From contig NZ_JAAQQU010000085.1 in assembly GCF_011742145.1 (NCBI RefSeq), positions 1 through 43,992 on the forward strand: DNA of 43,992 nucleotides, written 5' to 3'. The notes beneath the pieces are model-generated. The model had not been told where the DNA came from. It did not search any database and was given only the letters and a program-made list of their open reading frames with translations. This document shows, piece after piece, positions 1 through 9,505 of the stretch; positions within the stretch are counted from its first letter, which is position 1; each line of letters starts with the position of its first letter. Both the position numbers and the translations under genes were made by a program. The DNA comes from Flavobacterium sp. J49 (lineage in GTDB: Bacteria > Bacteroidota > Bacteroidia > Flavobacteriales > Flavobacteriaceae).

Positions 1-1
1 A

Positions 2-3000
2 ACGGGAACTTACACGGCAAACACCACGGTAAATATTGTGAGTGTAGCGAGTTCAGGTACACCGAGTTGTGTTAATCCGCAAACCAGCAGTGTTATATTG
101 ACGGTAGTTGATCCGCCAATTGCAGGGAATAGCACGAATACAACAACTTGTGTTTTGAGTCCACCATTTGATTTGTTTCTGTTATTAGGGCCAACAGCCC
201 AAGCGGGAGGTATTTGGTCACCGGCTTTGATGAGTGGGATAGGAGTTTTTGACCCTTCAGTTGATGCAGGCGGAACATATACTTACACACTATCCGGAAC
301 AACACCATGTCAACCATCATCTGCATCGGTTCAAGTAACGGTTAATCCGGTACCGGATGCAGGAAATGACGGAACGTTGAATATCTGTTCGAATCAAAAT
401 TCAGTTGATTTATTCGCTTCCTTGTCGGGCATCCCTCAAACAGGAGGAACTTGGTCACCGACCTTAGCCAGTGGAACCGGGATTTTTAATCCGGCAGTTG
501 ATATTTCAGGAGTTTATACTTATACTGTTATCGGTATTGCTCCTTGTGTTGATGATACTTCAACAGTAACCGTAACAGTGACTCCGGGGCCTGAAGCAGG
601 AACCAATAATTCGGTTACACTTTGTGTCAACAGTCCGGTACAAGATTTAGCTCAATTGTTAGGCCCTAATTCTCAAACCGGTGGAGTTTGGTCTCCTGCC
701 ATGGCAAGCGGAACCGGGGTTTTTGACCCGACTGTAGATGCTGCTGGTGACTATACTTACACACTTTCCGGTGCCCAGCCATGCGACAACGATAGTGCCG
801 TCATAACAGTAATAGTTAATCAGGTTCCAAATGCAGGCGATGATAGCTCAGTTACTTTATGTTCAAATAATCCGGCTCAAGATTTATTTTTATTATTAGG
901 ATCAAATGCGCAGGCGGGTGGTACTTGGTCACCGGCATTAGCCAGTGGAACAGGATTCTTTAATCCGGCTATTGATTTGGCAGGAACTTATACTTACACA
1001 GTTGGGGGAGGTTTATGTGCTACTGATACCGCTGATGTAACGGTTATAGTAATTCAAGCACCAAATTCAGGAGGAACAGGTCAAACCTTAAATACTTGTA
1101 TCAATATAACTTCTTTGGATTTGTTTACAGGTTTAGATGGTACTCAAACTTTAGGTGGAACCTGGAATGATGATGATAATTCAGGTGCATTGACAGGTAG
1201 TATTTTTAATCCGTCAGTAGTGGCTGTTGGAACTTATCATTTTACTTATACAGTTGTTGGAACATCACCTTGTTTAAATGCAAGTTCAACAGTAACAGTT
1301 GTTGTTAATCCTTTGCCAAATGCAGGAACATTTACAGGTATAGTTTCATTATGTCCAAGTGTTGGTGTTTTAGATTTGGCTACTTTATTAACCGGACAAA
1401 ATTCGGGCGGTACTTGGACAGATGGTTCAGCTCAAACGGTTGCCTCACCAATCACTATTATTAATTTGGCTGCCGGAACATACAGTTATACTTATACCAT
1501 AACTAATTTATGCGGTACAGATACCGAAACAGTTCAGTTTACTATTTTACCAAGTCCGCAATTAACCACTGTTAACGTAACCATTTCTCCGGCTTGTCTT
1601 GGAGCCAATGTCGTTGTTAACTTAAACGGAATGGCTGACGGCGTTTATACTTTGAGTTATGATTTGGCAGGAGCCAATACTTTGTCGGGTCAAACGACAA
1701 CAGTTACAATTGCCTCCGGTGCAGGAAATTTCACTATACCAAACGCATCTCTTCCAAATACCGGAACAACCGTAATTACTTTTACCAATATTTTAAATAC
1801 CGTATCTAACTGTTCAAGTACATTAACTGGTGTTGCTGCACAAATCATTGTCAGACCTTTAGCGGATATTGATAGTGCCAGTCTGACTGCCAATAGCGTA
1901 TGTTTCGGAACCGATGTTGTCATTACTATTGCCAATGCCATCAATTTGCCTGATGGAGTTTACCAGTTTAATTATTCCATTCCCGGCGCAACACCAACTT
2001 CAGGCGTGACCGGAAATGTAACCATTACCGGAGGCGTAGGACAGTTTACCGTTCCTGCTGCAATATTTACAGCTGCAGGAAATTATACTTTGACCATTAT
2101 TGGAATCATTGCCGCAACCGGTTGTACCAATCCGAATGAAAATGCAACGGTTAGTTTTGTCATCAATCCGATTCCGGATTTGAATACAGCAATTTTGACT
2201 GTTCAGGATACTTGTGCTAATTATGCGAGTCAAGCTACCATTTCAGGTACTGTAAATATGCCGGATGGGGATTATATTATCCAATATCTTTTGAGTGGTG
2301 CCAATTCAGCTTCAAATACAGTAACTGTAACTTTTACAGGCGGAATAGGAAGTTTTACTATTCCGGCTACCGATTTGGTTAATAATGGAACGACAGCACT
2401 AACCATTAGTCAGTTGAACTCTGTAACTACAACTTGTGGAGTTATTGGGAATGTGGTTATGTCAACTAATTTCGAAGTGACCCAATTAGGAACACCGCAA
2501 ATCATTCAAGACGGCAATCTTTTCTGTGATGACGACAACCCAACTATAGAAAATTTATCCGGAAATCTTGTCGGATTCCCAACAGTAATTTGGTACAATG
2601 CGCCAACGGGTGGGACAGCATATTCTACTACTGATTTATTGGTACACGGAACAACTTATTATGCTGCTCTAACTTCAGCGAGTGGATGTGAAGGTTCTGT
2701 CAGATTGGAAGTTATTGTGGATTTAACAGTCTGTGATGATATTTTAATTCCGGATGGTTATTCACCAAACAATGACGGCATCAACGATACTTTTGAAATT
2801 GAAAACTTGGCTGTTTTATATCCGAATTTCAAATTGGAAATCTACAACCGTTATGGTAATTTGATTTACACCGGAAACAGAAATACTCCAAATTGGGACG
2901 GAACTACATCAGTAGGCGGATTGAATTTGGGAGACAATTTATTGCCAACCGGCGTTTATTTCTACATTTTGAATTTCAATGACGGCACAAGAAAAGCAGT

Positions 3001-3028
3001 TCAAGGAAGAGTATATCTAAACAGATAA
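2..3028 (+). CDS. Large repeat-containing T9SS type B cell-surface adhesin (5' end outside window)
   Basis: The reading frame is open from the left edge, so the true start lies upstream; about 1008 residues are visible. They contain about six Ig-like repeats of roughly 78 residues (about 122-1558), each with a core like GGTWSPALASGTG, an FNP/FDP turn and a GTYTYTV strand. Three repeats of a second kind follow (about 105 residues each, roughly 1559-2490, with PDGVY and GQFTVP-type motifs). Next comes one more Ig-like domain with WYNAPTGG. The last about 90 residues (IPDGYSPNNDGINDTF, IYNRYGNLIY, NWDGT, LPTGVYFYIL) match the gliding-motility-associated C-terminal domain (CHU_C, type B sorting signal) that sends proteins through the type IX secretion system. 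The sprF-like gene begins 17 nt downstream, as is usual for type B cargo. The adhesin role is inferred from architecture; the ligand is unknown. Confidence 0.9.
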   Translation, partial: TGTYTANTTVNIVSVASSGTPSCVNPQTSSVILTVVDPPIAGNSTNTTTCVLSPPFDLFLLLGPTAQAGGIWSPALMSGIGVFDPSVDAGGTYTYTLSGTTPCQPSSASVQVTVNPVPDAGNDGTLNICSNQNSVDLFASLSGIPQTGGTWSPTLASGTGIFNPAVDISGVYTYTVIGIAPCVDDTSTVTVTVTPGPEAGTNNSVTLCVNSPVQDLAQLLGPNSQTGGVWSPAMASGTGVFDPTVDAAGDYTYTLSGAQPCDNDSAVITVIVNQVPNAGDDSSVTLCSNNPAQDLFLLLGSNAQAGGTWSPALASGTGFFNPAIDLAGTYTYTVGGGLCATDTADVTVIVIQAPNSGGTGQTLNTCINITSLDLFTGLDGTQTLGGTWNDDDNSGALTGSIFNPSVVAVGTYHFTYTVVGTSPCLNASSTVTVVVNPLPNAGTFTGIVSLCPSVGVLDLATLLTGQNSGGTWTDGSAQTVASPITIINLAAGTYSYTYTITNLCGTDTETVQFTILPSPQLTTVNVTISPACLGANVVVNLNGMADGVYTLSYDLAGANTLSGQTTTVTIASGAGNFTIPNASLPNTGTTVITFTNILNTVSNCSSTLTGVAAQIIVRPLADIDSASLTANSVCFGTDVVITIANAINLPDGVYQFNYSIPGATPTSGVTGNVTITGGVGQFTVPAAIFTAAGNYTLTIIGIIAATGCTNPNENATVSFVINPIPDLNTAILTVQDTCANYASQATISGTVNMPDGDYIIQYLLSGANSASNTVTVTFTGGIGSFTIPATDLVNNGTTALTISQLNSVTTTCGVIGNVVMSTNFEVTQLGTPQIIQDGNLFCDDDNPTIENLSGNLVGFPTVIWYNAPTGGTAYSTTDLLVHGTTYYAALTSASGCEGSVRLEVIVDLTVCDDILIPDGYSPNNDGINDTFEIENLAVLYPNFKLEIYNRYGNLIYTGNRNTPNWDGTTSVGGLNLGDNLLPTGVYFYILNFNDGTRKAVQGRVYLNR

Positions 3029-3045
3029 GGAAGATGAGTACAACT

Positions 3046-3999
3046 ATGAAACATAAAATTATTCGCTATTTTTCTGCAATACTCATAGTATTGACCTCTT
3101 CTTCTATGGTTGCGCAACAAGATCCTCAGTTTACCCACTACATGTACAATATGAGCGTAATCAATCCGGCGTATGCAACCGAAAATAAGGATGTGATTAA
3201 CATGGGTGGCATTTATCGTGCCCAATGGGTTGGTATCGAAGGCGCACCCACAACCCAATCCTTTTTTGCCCACAAACCTTTGTCGAGAAAAGTGGAAATG
3301 GGTATATCAATTGTTCATGATGAAATAGGCGATGTAGTAGAAGAAAGTAATATTTATGCCGACTTTGCCTATGTGTTATCACTGTCTGAAAAAACCAGAT
3401 TGTCTTTTGGAGTCAAAGCGGGCGTTACCTTATTTAGTACTAATTTCAACGGATTTCAATACACCAGTCCGTTGCTCGATCCGGCTTTTGAAAATAATAT
3501 CAGCCAAACCTTTCCTAATGTAGGAGCCGGAACTTATTTGTTTGGTGATAATTATTACTTAGGCTTTTCTACACCAAATTTATTAACCACCAAACATCTC
3601 GAAAACACCAACGGCATTGTTACCACCGGAGTGGAAGCCATTCATTATTTCTTGACAGGCGGTTATGTCTTTACTTTGAATGGCAACGACAATTTGAAAA
3701 TCAAACCTGCTTTCATGGCCAAAGGCGTTGAAGGCGCGCCGTTGTCAATCGACTTAACTACCAATGTGCTTATCAATAATAAATTTGAAGCCGGGTTAGG
3801 TTACCGATTAGACGATTCTGTCAGCGGTTTGGCCAGTTTTTATGTGACACCAACTTTGAGAATTGGCTATTCTTATGACTATACACTAACAAACCTTAGA
3901 AAGTTCAATACGGGTTCGCATGAGGTTTTTGTTTTATTCGACCTTGATTTAGGCCGACTATCAGGAAAAGGGTATGATAAATCACCAAGATTCTTTTAA
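3046..3999 (+). CDS. PorP/SprF family type IX secretion outer-membrane protein
   Basis: About 317 residues. It begins with a signal peptide (MKHKIIRYFSAILIVLTSSS, cleavage near VAQQ), followed by the family hallmark QDPQFTHYMYNMSVINPAYA. The rest is beta-rich and ends with a GYSYDY strand, as in outer-membrane barrels. In Flavobacterium johnsoniae, SprF-like proteins are needed for secretion or surface attachment of the type B cargo encoded next to them; that is family knowledge applied here through position. An in-frame ATG at 3034 would add four residues. I prefer 3046 because it gives a standard signal peptide. The next gene starts within about 10 nt, so the three genes are probably one operon. 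Confidence 0.9.
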   Translation: MKHKIIRYFSAILIVLTSSSMVAQQDPQFTHYMYNMSVINPAYATENKDVINMGGIYRAQWVGIEGAPTTQSFFAHKPLSRKVEMGISIVHDEIGDVVEESNIYADFAYVLSLSEKTRLSFGVKAGVTLFSTNFNGFQYTSPLLDPAFENNISQTFPNVGAGTYLFGDNYYLGFSTPNLLTTKHLENTNGIVTTGVEAIHYFLTGGYVFTLNGNDNLKIKPAFMAKGVEGAPLSIDLTTNVLINNKFEAGLGYRLDDSVSGLASFYVTPTLRIGYSYDYTLTNLRKFNTGSHEVFVLFDLDLGRLSGKGYDKSPRFF

Positions 4000-4009
4000 A
4001 ATGGATACG

Positions 4010-5890
4010 ATGAAAAAAATCTTCTACATACTTTTTGTTTTTTGCAGTATCACCACTCTTTTTGCCCAAAAAAAAGTTACTGTCAAACAAGCCCATGCTT
4101 TGTTTGACCGAAAATCCTATGTCAAAGCAGCAGCGGCTTATGAGCAATGCGAACAGTCTCAAAAAGTGTTGCAGAATTTGGGCGATTGTTACTACTACAA
4201 TTTCCAAATGGATAATGCCGTGCGGGCTTATGGCCAGTTGTTTTTTACCTATAAAGACAGCCTTAAAAAAGAAGTGTTTTTCCGTTATGCCAATGCGCTG
4301 AAAGGAATCAAAGATTTTGACAAGGGCGATGCCATCATGTCGGAATATTTAGGTTTCAATCAAAATACGCCTAAGTTTATGAAGAACGTTACCCGCAATA
4401 CACCCAACAGTTTCAAATTGGAACCCATGTCCAAAAACAGAACCAATGGAGATTTCGGAATTGCGTTTTATGGCGACAAAGTAACTTTTGCATCGCTCAG
4501 AAATGCCGATGAAAAAGCCTATGGTTGGAATGACAGACCATATTTAGACTTGTTCATGGCTTCGGTAAATGACAAAGGACAATTGGTTCAAGTTGAGCCT
4601 TTTCCGGATATCATCAATACCAAAAAACACGAAAGTAATGCTGCGTTCAGTGCCGATGGTAAAACCATGTATTTCAACAGAAGTGGCGATAAGCAGGTCG
4701 AAATTGGCAACGAAAGAGTGGCTACGGTAAAAATTTATAAAGCAGAATTTGTTGATGGTAAATGGACCAATGTTAAAATGTGTTCTTTCTCCAGTGATGA
4801 ATATTCCGTACAGCATCCATTCCTGACCAAAGATGGCAAAAAATTATACTTCGCCAGCGATATGAAAGGAACCATCGGTTCTATGGATATTTTTGTGGTA
4901 GATATTTTGCAGGACGGCACTTTCAGCCAACCGAGAAATTTAGGCGAAACTATTAATACTATTCACCGTGAGCAATTCCCTTTTGTAACCGAAGACGGTA
5001 CGTTATACTTTGCTTCTGATGGTCATCAAGGCAATGGAAATCTGGATATATTCATGAGCTATAAATTGACTGATACCGAATTTGATAAACCGTTAAATCT
5101 TGGCTCGACCATCAATAGCGAAATGGATGATTTCAATTTTATTTTGGACGAAGTCAATGACAAAGGGTATTTTGCTTCCAACCGAACCGGTGATGACAAT
5201 TTATACACTTTTGTTCGCGAAGAAAACAAGCTGCAATATTTAGTCGAAGGTGAAGTAAGAGATTTGAAATCCTTAGAACTTTTGCCCGGCGCTACTGTGA
5301 AATTATACAACGACAAAGGCGAATTGCTCGAAGAAGTTTTGGTCGGCAAAGATGGTGATTTTACTTTTAATACTGAGCCGAATAAGAAATACAAAATCAT
5401 GGCTTTCAAAGATTTCTATATTCCGGCAGAAGCCGAATTTGATACCAGTCAAAAAGGCAAAGTATATATCGATTTGCAAATGAAAGTTGAGTCCTATTAT
5501 GACGCCGAAGACATCATCAATAAAAAAGACGACGGAACGGTTTTAATCGAATTGGAAAATATTTACTTCGATTTAGACAAATGGAACATCAAGCCACAAG
5601 CGGCACAAGTCTTAGATGTATTGGTTGGTTTGTTGAAAAAATACCCTTACATGGAAATCCAAATCGGATCGCACACCGATACCAGAGCTTCCGAAATGTA
5701 TAATTTAAGATTGTCAAACCGAAGAGCGGCATCGGCTTTAGAATATTTGGTGCAAAACGGCATCGACCGAAAAAGACTGAAATCTGTAGGTTACGGCGAA
5801 AGCAAACCGTTGATTATTTGTCCGAAAAATGATTGTACCGACAGCGAGCACGCTACCAACCGCAGATGTACTTTTATGATATTAAAATAA
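4010..5890 (+). CDS. PorE-like OmpA family protein (TPR, PD40 propeller, carboxypeptidase-regulatory-like fold, OmpA C-terminal domain)
   Basis: About 626 residues. A signal peptide (MKKIFYILFVFCSITTLFAQ) is followed by a short TPR-like helical part (roughly residues 25-110). WD40/PD40-type blades come next (motifs such as SADGKTMYFNRSG, TKDGKKLYFASD, TEDGTLYFASDG, roughly 140-410). Then there is a carboxypeptidase-regulatory-like beta domain (roughly 425-500, GATVKLYNDKGEL), and a C-terminal OmpA peptidoglycan-binding domain (roughly 510-626; IYFDLDKWNIKP, HTDTRA, NLRLSNRRA). The same order is found in PorE of Porphyromonas gingivalis, which ties the T9SS to peptidoglycan. It probably anchors the adhesin/SprF pair to the cell wall. 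Alternative in-frame ATGs lie at 3974, which overlaps sprF, and at 4001. I chose 4010 for the signal peptide. Confidence 0.88.
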   Translation: MKKIFYILFVFCSITTLFAQKKVTVKQAHALFDRKSYVKAAAAYEQCEQSQKVLQNLGDCYYYNFQMDNAVRAYGQLFFTYKDSLKKEVFFRYANALKGIKDFDKGDAIMSEYLGFNQNTPKFMKNVTRNTPNSFKLEPMSKNRTNGDFGIAFYGDKVTFASLRNADEKAYGWNDRPYLDLFMASVNDKGQLVQVEPFPDIINTKKHESNAAFSADGKTMYFNRSGDKQVEIGNERVATVKIYKAEFVDGKWTNVKMCSFSSDEYSVQHPFLTKDGKKLYFASDMKGTIGSMDIFVVDILQDGTFSQPRNLGETINTIHREQFPFVTEDGTLYFASDGHQGNGNLDIFMSYKLTDTEFDKPLNLGSTINSEMDDFNFILDEVNDKGYFASNRTGDDNLYTFVREENKLQYLVEGEVRDLKSLELLPGATVKLYNDKGELLEEVLVGKDGDFTFNTEPNKKYKIMAFKDFYIPAEAEFDTSQKGKVYIDLQMKVESYYDAEDIINKKDDGTVLIELENIYFDLDKWNIKPQAAQVLDVLVGLLKKYPYMEIQIGSHTDTRASEMYNLRLSNRRAASALEYLVQNGIDRKRLKSVGYGESKPLIICPKNDCTDSEHATNRRCTFMILK

Positions 5891-5932
5891 GTTAGTTGTT
5901 GAGTGTTGTTATAAAAATTGGGATTTTGAACG

Positions 5933-5969
5933 CAAATGCATACTTTAATTAGTATGCATTTGTTTTTTG
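5933..5969 (+). terminator. Rho-independent terminator after the T9SS adhesin operon
   Basis: A perfect 12-bp stem (CAAATGCATACT at 5933-5944 with AGTATGCATTTG at 5951-5962, loop TTAATT) is followed by a T run. It lies about 40 nt after the stop of the PorE-like gene and closes the three-gene unit. Confidence 0.85.
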
Positions 5970-6026
5970 GTATAAACCTAACTTTAGATTAACATAAATA
6001 TTCAGAAAGGATTGCGTTGTAATTCC

Positions 6027-6034
6027 TATTTTTG
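6027..6034 (+). promoter_or_regulatory. Promoter -7 box of the alkaline phosphatase gene
   Basis: TATTTTTG matches the Bacteroidota -7 consensus TAnnTTTG, 19 nt before the ATG at 6054. No clear TTG lies at the ideal -33 spacing. The box supports choosing 6054 over in-frame starts further upstream. Confidence 0.5.
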
Positions 6035-6053
6035 TGTTTCAATACTTTCTTCT

Positions 6054-7664
6054 ATGAAAAAAATATTCTGCTTATTATCCTTCCTTATCGTTCCCGGTCT
6101 TTTGGCCCAACAAAGACCCAAACTGGTGGTTGGTATTGTCATTGACCAAATGAAAATGGAATACTTATACCGTTTTCAAAGTGATTTTTCTGAAAATGGT
6201 TTCAAACGATTGATGAATGACGGATTTACGTTTCACAATATGCATTACAATTATATGCCAACCTATACTGCGCCCGGCCATGCTTCCATTTACACCGGAA
6301 CGACACCGGCCATGCATGGCATTGTGAGCAACGAATGGTTTCACCGTACGTTAAAGAAAGAAGTGTATTGCACCGATGATGAGAGTGTAACGACTTTAGT
6401 GCCGGGAACTGAGAAAGAAGGCAAAATGTCACCCAAAAGCCTTCAAACCACCACCATCACCGATGAGCTAAAACTCAGCACCAACTTCAAAGGCAAAGTT
6501 ATAGGCATGAGCATCAAAGACCGTGGTGCCATTCTTCCGGCCGGACATTTTGCGGATTGGGCTTTTTGGTATACCAAGACCGGTGAGTTTATCTCAAGCT
6601 CATTTTATGGCAATACTTTGCCAACCTGGGTCGACGAATTCAATAAAGAGAAACAATATTTGCCTTATATGAACAGCGGTTGGTCTTTGCTAAAACCCAT
6701 CCAAACTTACAATGAAAGTTTGACAGATGCCAACAATTACGAAGGCAAATTGTATAAAAAAGAACCTGTTTTTCCATATAATTTAAAGGAAATGTATGAA
6801 GGAAACGATGCCGGAGTATTGCGTGTTACGCCTTTTGGGAACGATGTTTTAGCCAATTTGGCCAAAAGAGCTATCGAGAAAGAAGCTTTAGGGAAAGATG
6901 ATATCACCGATTTTTTAGCCGTTAGTTTTTCTTCTACCGATTATATCGGACATACATTTGGACCGCGTTCGATAGAAATTCAAGACACTTATTTGCGCTT
7001 GGATTTGACCATAGCCGATTTTTTAAACTATTTGGATAAAACCGTAGGCAAAGGAAATTATTTGGTTTTTATGACGGCAGATCATGCGTGTTCCGAGAAT
7101 TCAACCCACTTAAAAGAAAATAAGTACAACGTAGATAACATCAGTTATAAAGATGTTTCCAAAGATTTAATTGCTTTTTCCGAACAGAATTTCGGGATCA
7201 ATTTATTGTTGAAATACGACAGCTATAATGTTCACTTCGACAAAGAAATAATCAAAACCAAAGGCTTGGATTTGGCCAAAGTAAAACAAAGTTTCAAAGA
7301 CTTTTTATACACCAAAAATTATGTAAAAAGAGTTTATACCGAAGAAGAAATCTTGGCTTCTTCTATTAGCGATCAGTTGTTGGGATTTGTTCATAAAGGT
7401 TATGATCCAACCCAAAACGGCGATTTGTATTTTGTGTACAAACCTGGTTTTGTAGAGTATTCCGCGACCGGCGCCACACACGGTTCTCCTTATGCTTATG
7501 ATACCAATGTTCCATTGATATTTTATGGCTGGAACATTAAAAAAGGGGAATCTTTTGACAAAAAAGTAATCACCCAAATTGCGCCGACTTTGGCCCAAAA
7601 GTTAAAAATAACCTTGCCCAATGCGACCGAAAGCGAAGTGCTTTTGGAAGTACTTGATAAATAA
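6054..7664 (+). CDS. PafA-type alkaline phosphatase family protein
   Basis: About 536 residues with signal peptide MKKIFCLLSFLIVPGLLAQQ, so periplasmic or exported. The N-terminal RPKLVVGIVIDQMK carries the first metal-binding Asp. The nucleophile region PTYTAPGHASIYTG has Thr72, and SIKDRGAILPAGH has Lys155 and Arg157. All three lie exactly 7 residues before Thr79, Lys162 and Arg164 of the characterised Elizabethkingia PafA, a phosphate-irrepressible phosphomonoesterase. Later metal ligands are visible in TDYIGHTFGP, TADHAC and ATHGSPYAYD. The predicted role is broad phosphomonoesterase activity releasing phosphate from organic phosphates. It is a single-gene unit between two hairpin terminators. 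A promoter box lies directly upstream. Confidence 0.93.
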   Translation: MKKIFCLLSFLIVPGLLAQQRPKLVVGIVIDQMKMEYLYRFQSDFSENGFKRLMNDGFTFHNMHYNYMPTYTAPGHASIYTGTTPAMHGIVSNEWFHRTLKKEVYCTDDESVTTLVPGTEKEGKMSPKSLQTTTITDELKLSTNFKGKVIGMSIKDRGAILPAGHFADWAFWYTKTGEFISSSFYGNTLPTWVDEFNKEKQYLPYMNSGWSLLKPIQTYNESLTDANNYEGKLYKKEPVFPYNLKEMYEGNDAGVLRVTPFGNDVLANLAKRAIEKEALGKDDITDFLAVSFSSTDYIGHTFGPRSIEIQDTYLRLDLTIADFLNYLDKTVGKGNYLVFMTADHACSENSTHLKENKYNVDNISYKDVSKDLIAFSEQNFGINLLLKYDSYNVHFDKEIIKTKGLDLAKVKQSFKDFLYTKNYVKRVYTEEEILASSISDQLLGFVHKGYDPTQNGDLYFVYKPGFVEYSATGATHGSPYAYDTNVPLIFYGWNIKKGESFDKKVITQIAPTLAQKLKITLPNATESEVLLEVLDK

Positions 7665-7667
7665 TAA

Positions 7668-7700
7668 AAAACCCCGAAAGTTTATTTCGGGGTTTCTTTT
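7668..7700. terminator. Bidirectional terminator between alkaline phosphatase and lysA
   Basis: A 10-bp stem AACCCCGAAA (7670-7679) with TTTCGGGGTT (7685-7694) and a GTTTA loop has A/T runs on both sides. It serves the two convergent genes; the lysA stop codon begins at 7701. Confidence 0.92.
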
Positions 7701-8906
7701 TTATACTTCAACCATAATTTGGTTTTGTAACAAATCTTCAAAGGTTTCTCTTTCTCTAATCAAATGACCTTTGCCGTTTTTCCATAAAACTTCGGCTGGT
7801 TTAAAGCGCGAGTTGTAATTGGAAGCCATCGAGAAGCAATACGCTCCGGCGTTGCGGAAACACAAAGTGTCACCTTCATGGATTTCGGTAATTCTGCGGT
7901 TGCTGGCAAACGTGTCCGTTTCACAAATATAACCTACCACGGTGTAAAAACGCTCTTTCCCTTTCGGGTTAGAAATGTTTTCAATAGTGTGTTGTGAACC
8001 GTAAAACATCGGACGGATTAAGTGGTTAAATCCGGTGTCAATTCCGGCAAAAACAGTAGAGGTTGTTTGCTTGATGACATTGACTTTGGCCAAAAAATAG
8101 CCGGCTTCACTCACCAAGAATTTGCCCGGTTCAAAAGCCAAGGTCAACTCGCGACCGTATTCTTTTTCGAATGCCAAAAAGCGCTTGGTTAATTTTTTAC
8201 CCAATTCTTCTATGTTGGTTTCGATATCTCCTTTTTTATAAGGTACTTTAAATCCGGAACCAAAATCCAAGAAGTCTAAATCTTTAAATTGTTTCGCGGC
8301 ATCAAATAAAATTTCGGCAGCATACAAGAATACTTCGATATCCAAAATATCAGAACCGGTATGCATGTGTATTCCGTTGATGTGCATTTTGGTGTTTTCT
8401 ACGATGCGTAAAATATGTGGAATTTGATAAATTGAAATCCCGAATTTACTATCGATATGACCTACGGAAATATTTTCATTTCCACCGGCCATTACATGCG
8501 GATTGATGCGAATACAAACCGGAACTTTCGGGTGTTTGGTGCCAAAATGTTCCAATACGGAAAGATTGTCAATGTTGATTTGTACACCCAATTGGGCTAC
8601 TTCTTCAATCTCTTCGAATGAAACGCCGTTGGGTGTAAAGATGATTTTGTCGGGGGTAAATCCGGCATGCAAGCCCAATTGTACTTCCTGAATAGAAACG
8701 GTATCAAGGCCAGAACCCAAGTTCTTCAGTAGCTTCAGAATAGAAATGTTTGACAAGGCCTTCATTGCATAGTTAATTCTAAGCTTCTCTACCTTGGCAA
8801 AAGCATTGGTTAAACGATTGTACTGAAACTCAATTTTTTCAGCATCATACACATAAAGTGGATTCCCGAATTCACGGGCCAATTGTTCTAATTCTGTCGG
8901 TTGCAT
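7701..8906 (-). CDS. lysA: Diaminopimelate decarboxylase
   Basis: 401 residues, fold-type III PLP enzyme. It decarboxylates meso-diaminopimelate to L-lysine, the last step of lysine biosynthesis, in the cytoplasm. Visible hallmarks are NYAMKA with the PLP lysine (Lys49), HMHTGSDI, the glycine loop DFGSGFK, EPGKFLVSEAG, the active-site Cys in CETDTFASNR, and the C-terminal GAYCFSMASNYNSR. The length is normal for the family. The start at 8906 lies just after a matching promoter box. No other lysine-pathway gene is nearby. Confidence 0.95.
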   Translation of the reverse strand: MQPTELEQLAREFGNPLYVYDAEKIEFQYNRLTNAFAKVEKLRINYAMKALSNISILKLLKNLGSGLDTVSIQEVQLGLHAGFTPDKIIFTPNGVSFEEIEEVAQLGVQINIDNLSVLEHFGTKHPKVPVCIRINPHVMAGGNENISVGHIDSKFGISIYQIPHILRIVENTKMHINGIHMHTGSDILDIEVFLYAAEILFDAAKQFKDLDFLDFGSGFKVPYKKGDIETNIEELGKKLTKRFLAFEKEYGRELTLAFEPGKFLVSEAGYFLAKVNVIKQTTSTVFAGIDTGFNHLIRPMFYGSQHTIENISNPKGKERFYTVVGYICETDTFASNRRITEIHEGDTLCFRNAGAYCFSMASNYNSRFKPAEVLWKNGKGHLIRERETFEDLLQNQIMVEV

Positions 8907-8927
8907 AATTGTTATTTAATTAAGCTG

Positions 8928-8958
8928 CAAAGCTAAGTCTCAAGTGGCGCAATTCCAA
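8928..8958 (-). promoter_or_regulatory. lysA promoter (TTG-N20-TAGCTTTG)
   Basis: On the minus strand a TTG (8958-8956) is followed after 20 nt by TAGCTTTG (8935-8928). Both match the Bacteroidota -33/-7 consensus, and the -7 box ends 21 nt before the lysA ATG. Confidence 0.65.
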
Positions 8959-8992
8959 GGAAAAAAATAGCAGAATTCGTGCTTTTTGAAAG

Positions 8993-9400
8993 CTATTCCA
9001 CAAATTGAAGCCTGAAGCCATCTGCAATTGATTGGTCAACTACGAGACTGTTGTTGGTAACAGTGAAGCATCCCATTTCAATACCGTCGATTTTAAGAAT
9101 CTCTCCGCAAGTAAACTCAGGGTTCTCCACAATCTGGTAATTGTAAACACCGGTTTCAAATACGTCCCATTTATCTAAATCAGTATTGTTATTGACTATA
9201 CTAACCATTTGTGTGGTCGGATTAAAGTCCCACGTAATTAATCCGGGTTCAAAATCGTTGTCAATTCCGGCAAAAGTGCCGCTTACATTGACCAATTTCC
9301 ATTGTCCTTGTACGGTGTTGGGATTTGTATTAGAATCATTACTGCAACTTGATTGTAAAACCAGCAGTATTATACCCAATGTTAAGATTGCTTTTTTCAT
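8993..9400 (-). CDS. Small lipoprotein of unknown function, lipocalin-like
   Basis: 135 residues. The N-terminus MKKAILTLGIILLVLQSSCS is a lipoprotein signal with the modified Cys in SSC, so it is membrane-attached. After a short Asn/Thr linker, VQGQWKLVNVSGTFAG resembles the opening strand of the lipocalin-like lipoproteins common in Flavobacteriaceae, and the rest alternates beta strands. Two Cys residues (FTCGE, MGCFT) could form a disulfide. The substrate is unknown. It is transcribed on the same strand as lysA, with an 86-nt gap that contains the lysA promoter, so it is probably a separate unit. Confidence 0.75.
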   Translation of the reverse strand: MKKAILTLGIILLVLQSSCSNDSNTNPNTVQGQWKLVNVSGTFAGIDNDFEPGLITWDFNPTTQMVSIVNNNTDLDKWDVFETGVYNYQIVENPEFTCGEILKIDGIEMGCFTVTNNSLVVDQSIADGFRLQFVE

Positions 9401-9505
9401 GGTCTTTTGATTTAAAAATCAGATGATTTAGCTTCAAAAGGGTTGCGTTGTTTTTTTTAAAAAGTTTCCACTTGATAAATATACTAAATTGGTATACATT
9501 TCTTT

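Noticed and set aside
5059..5409. Minus-strand open frame inside the PorE-like gene
   Set aside because: Low-complexity Ser/Lys product, complement of a well-supported gene.
9478..9497. TATAC/GTATA inverted repeat before sucC as an operator
   Set aside because: Arms of only about 5 bp in AT-rich DNA, likely chance.
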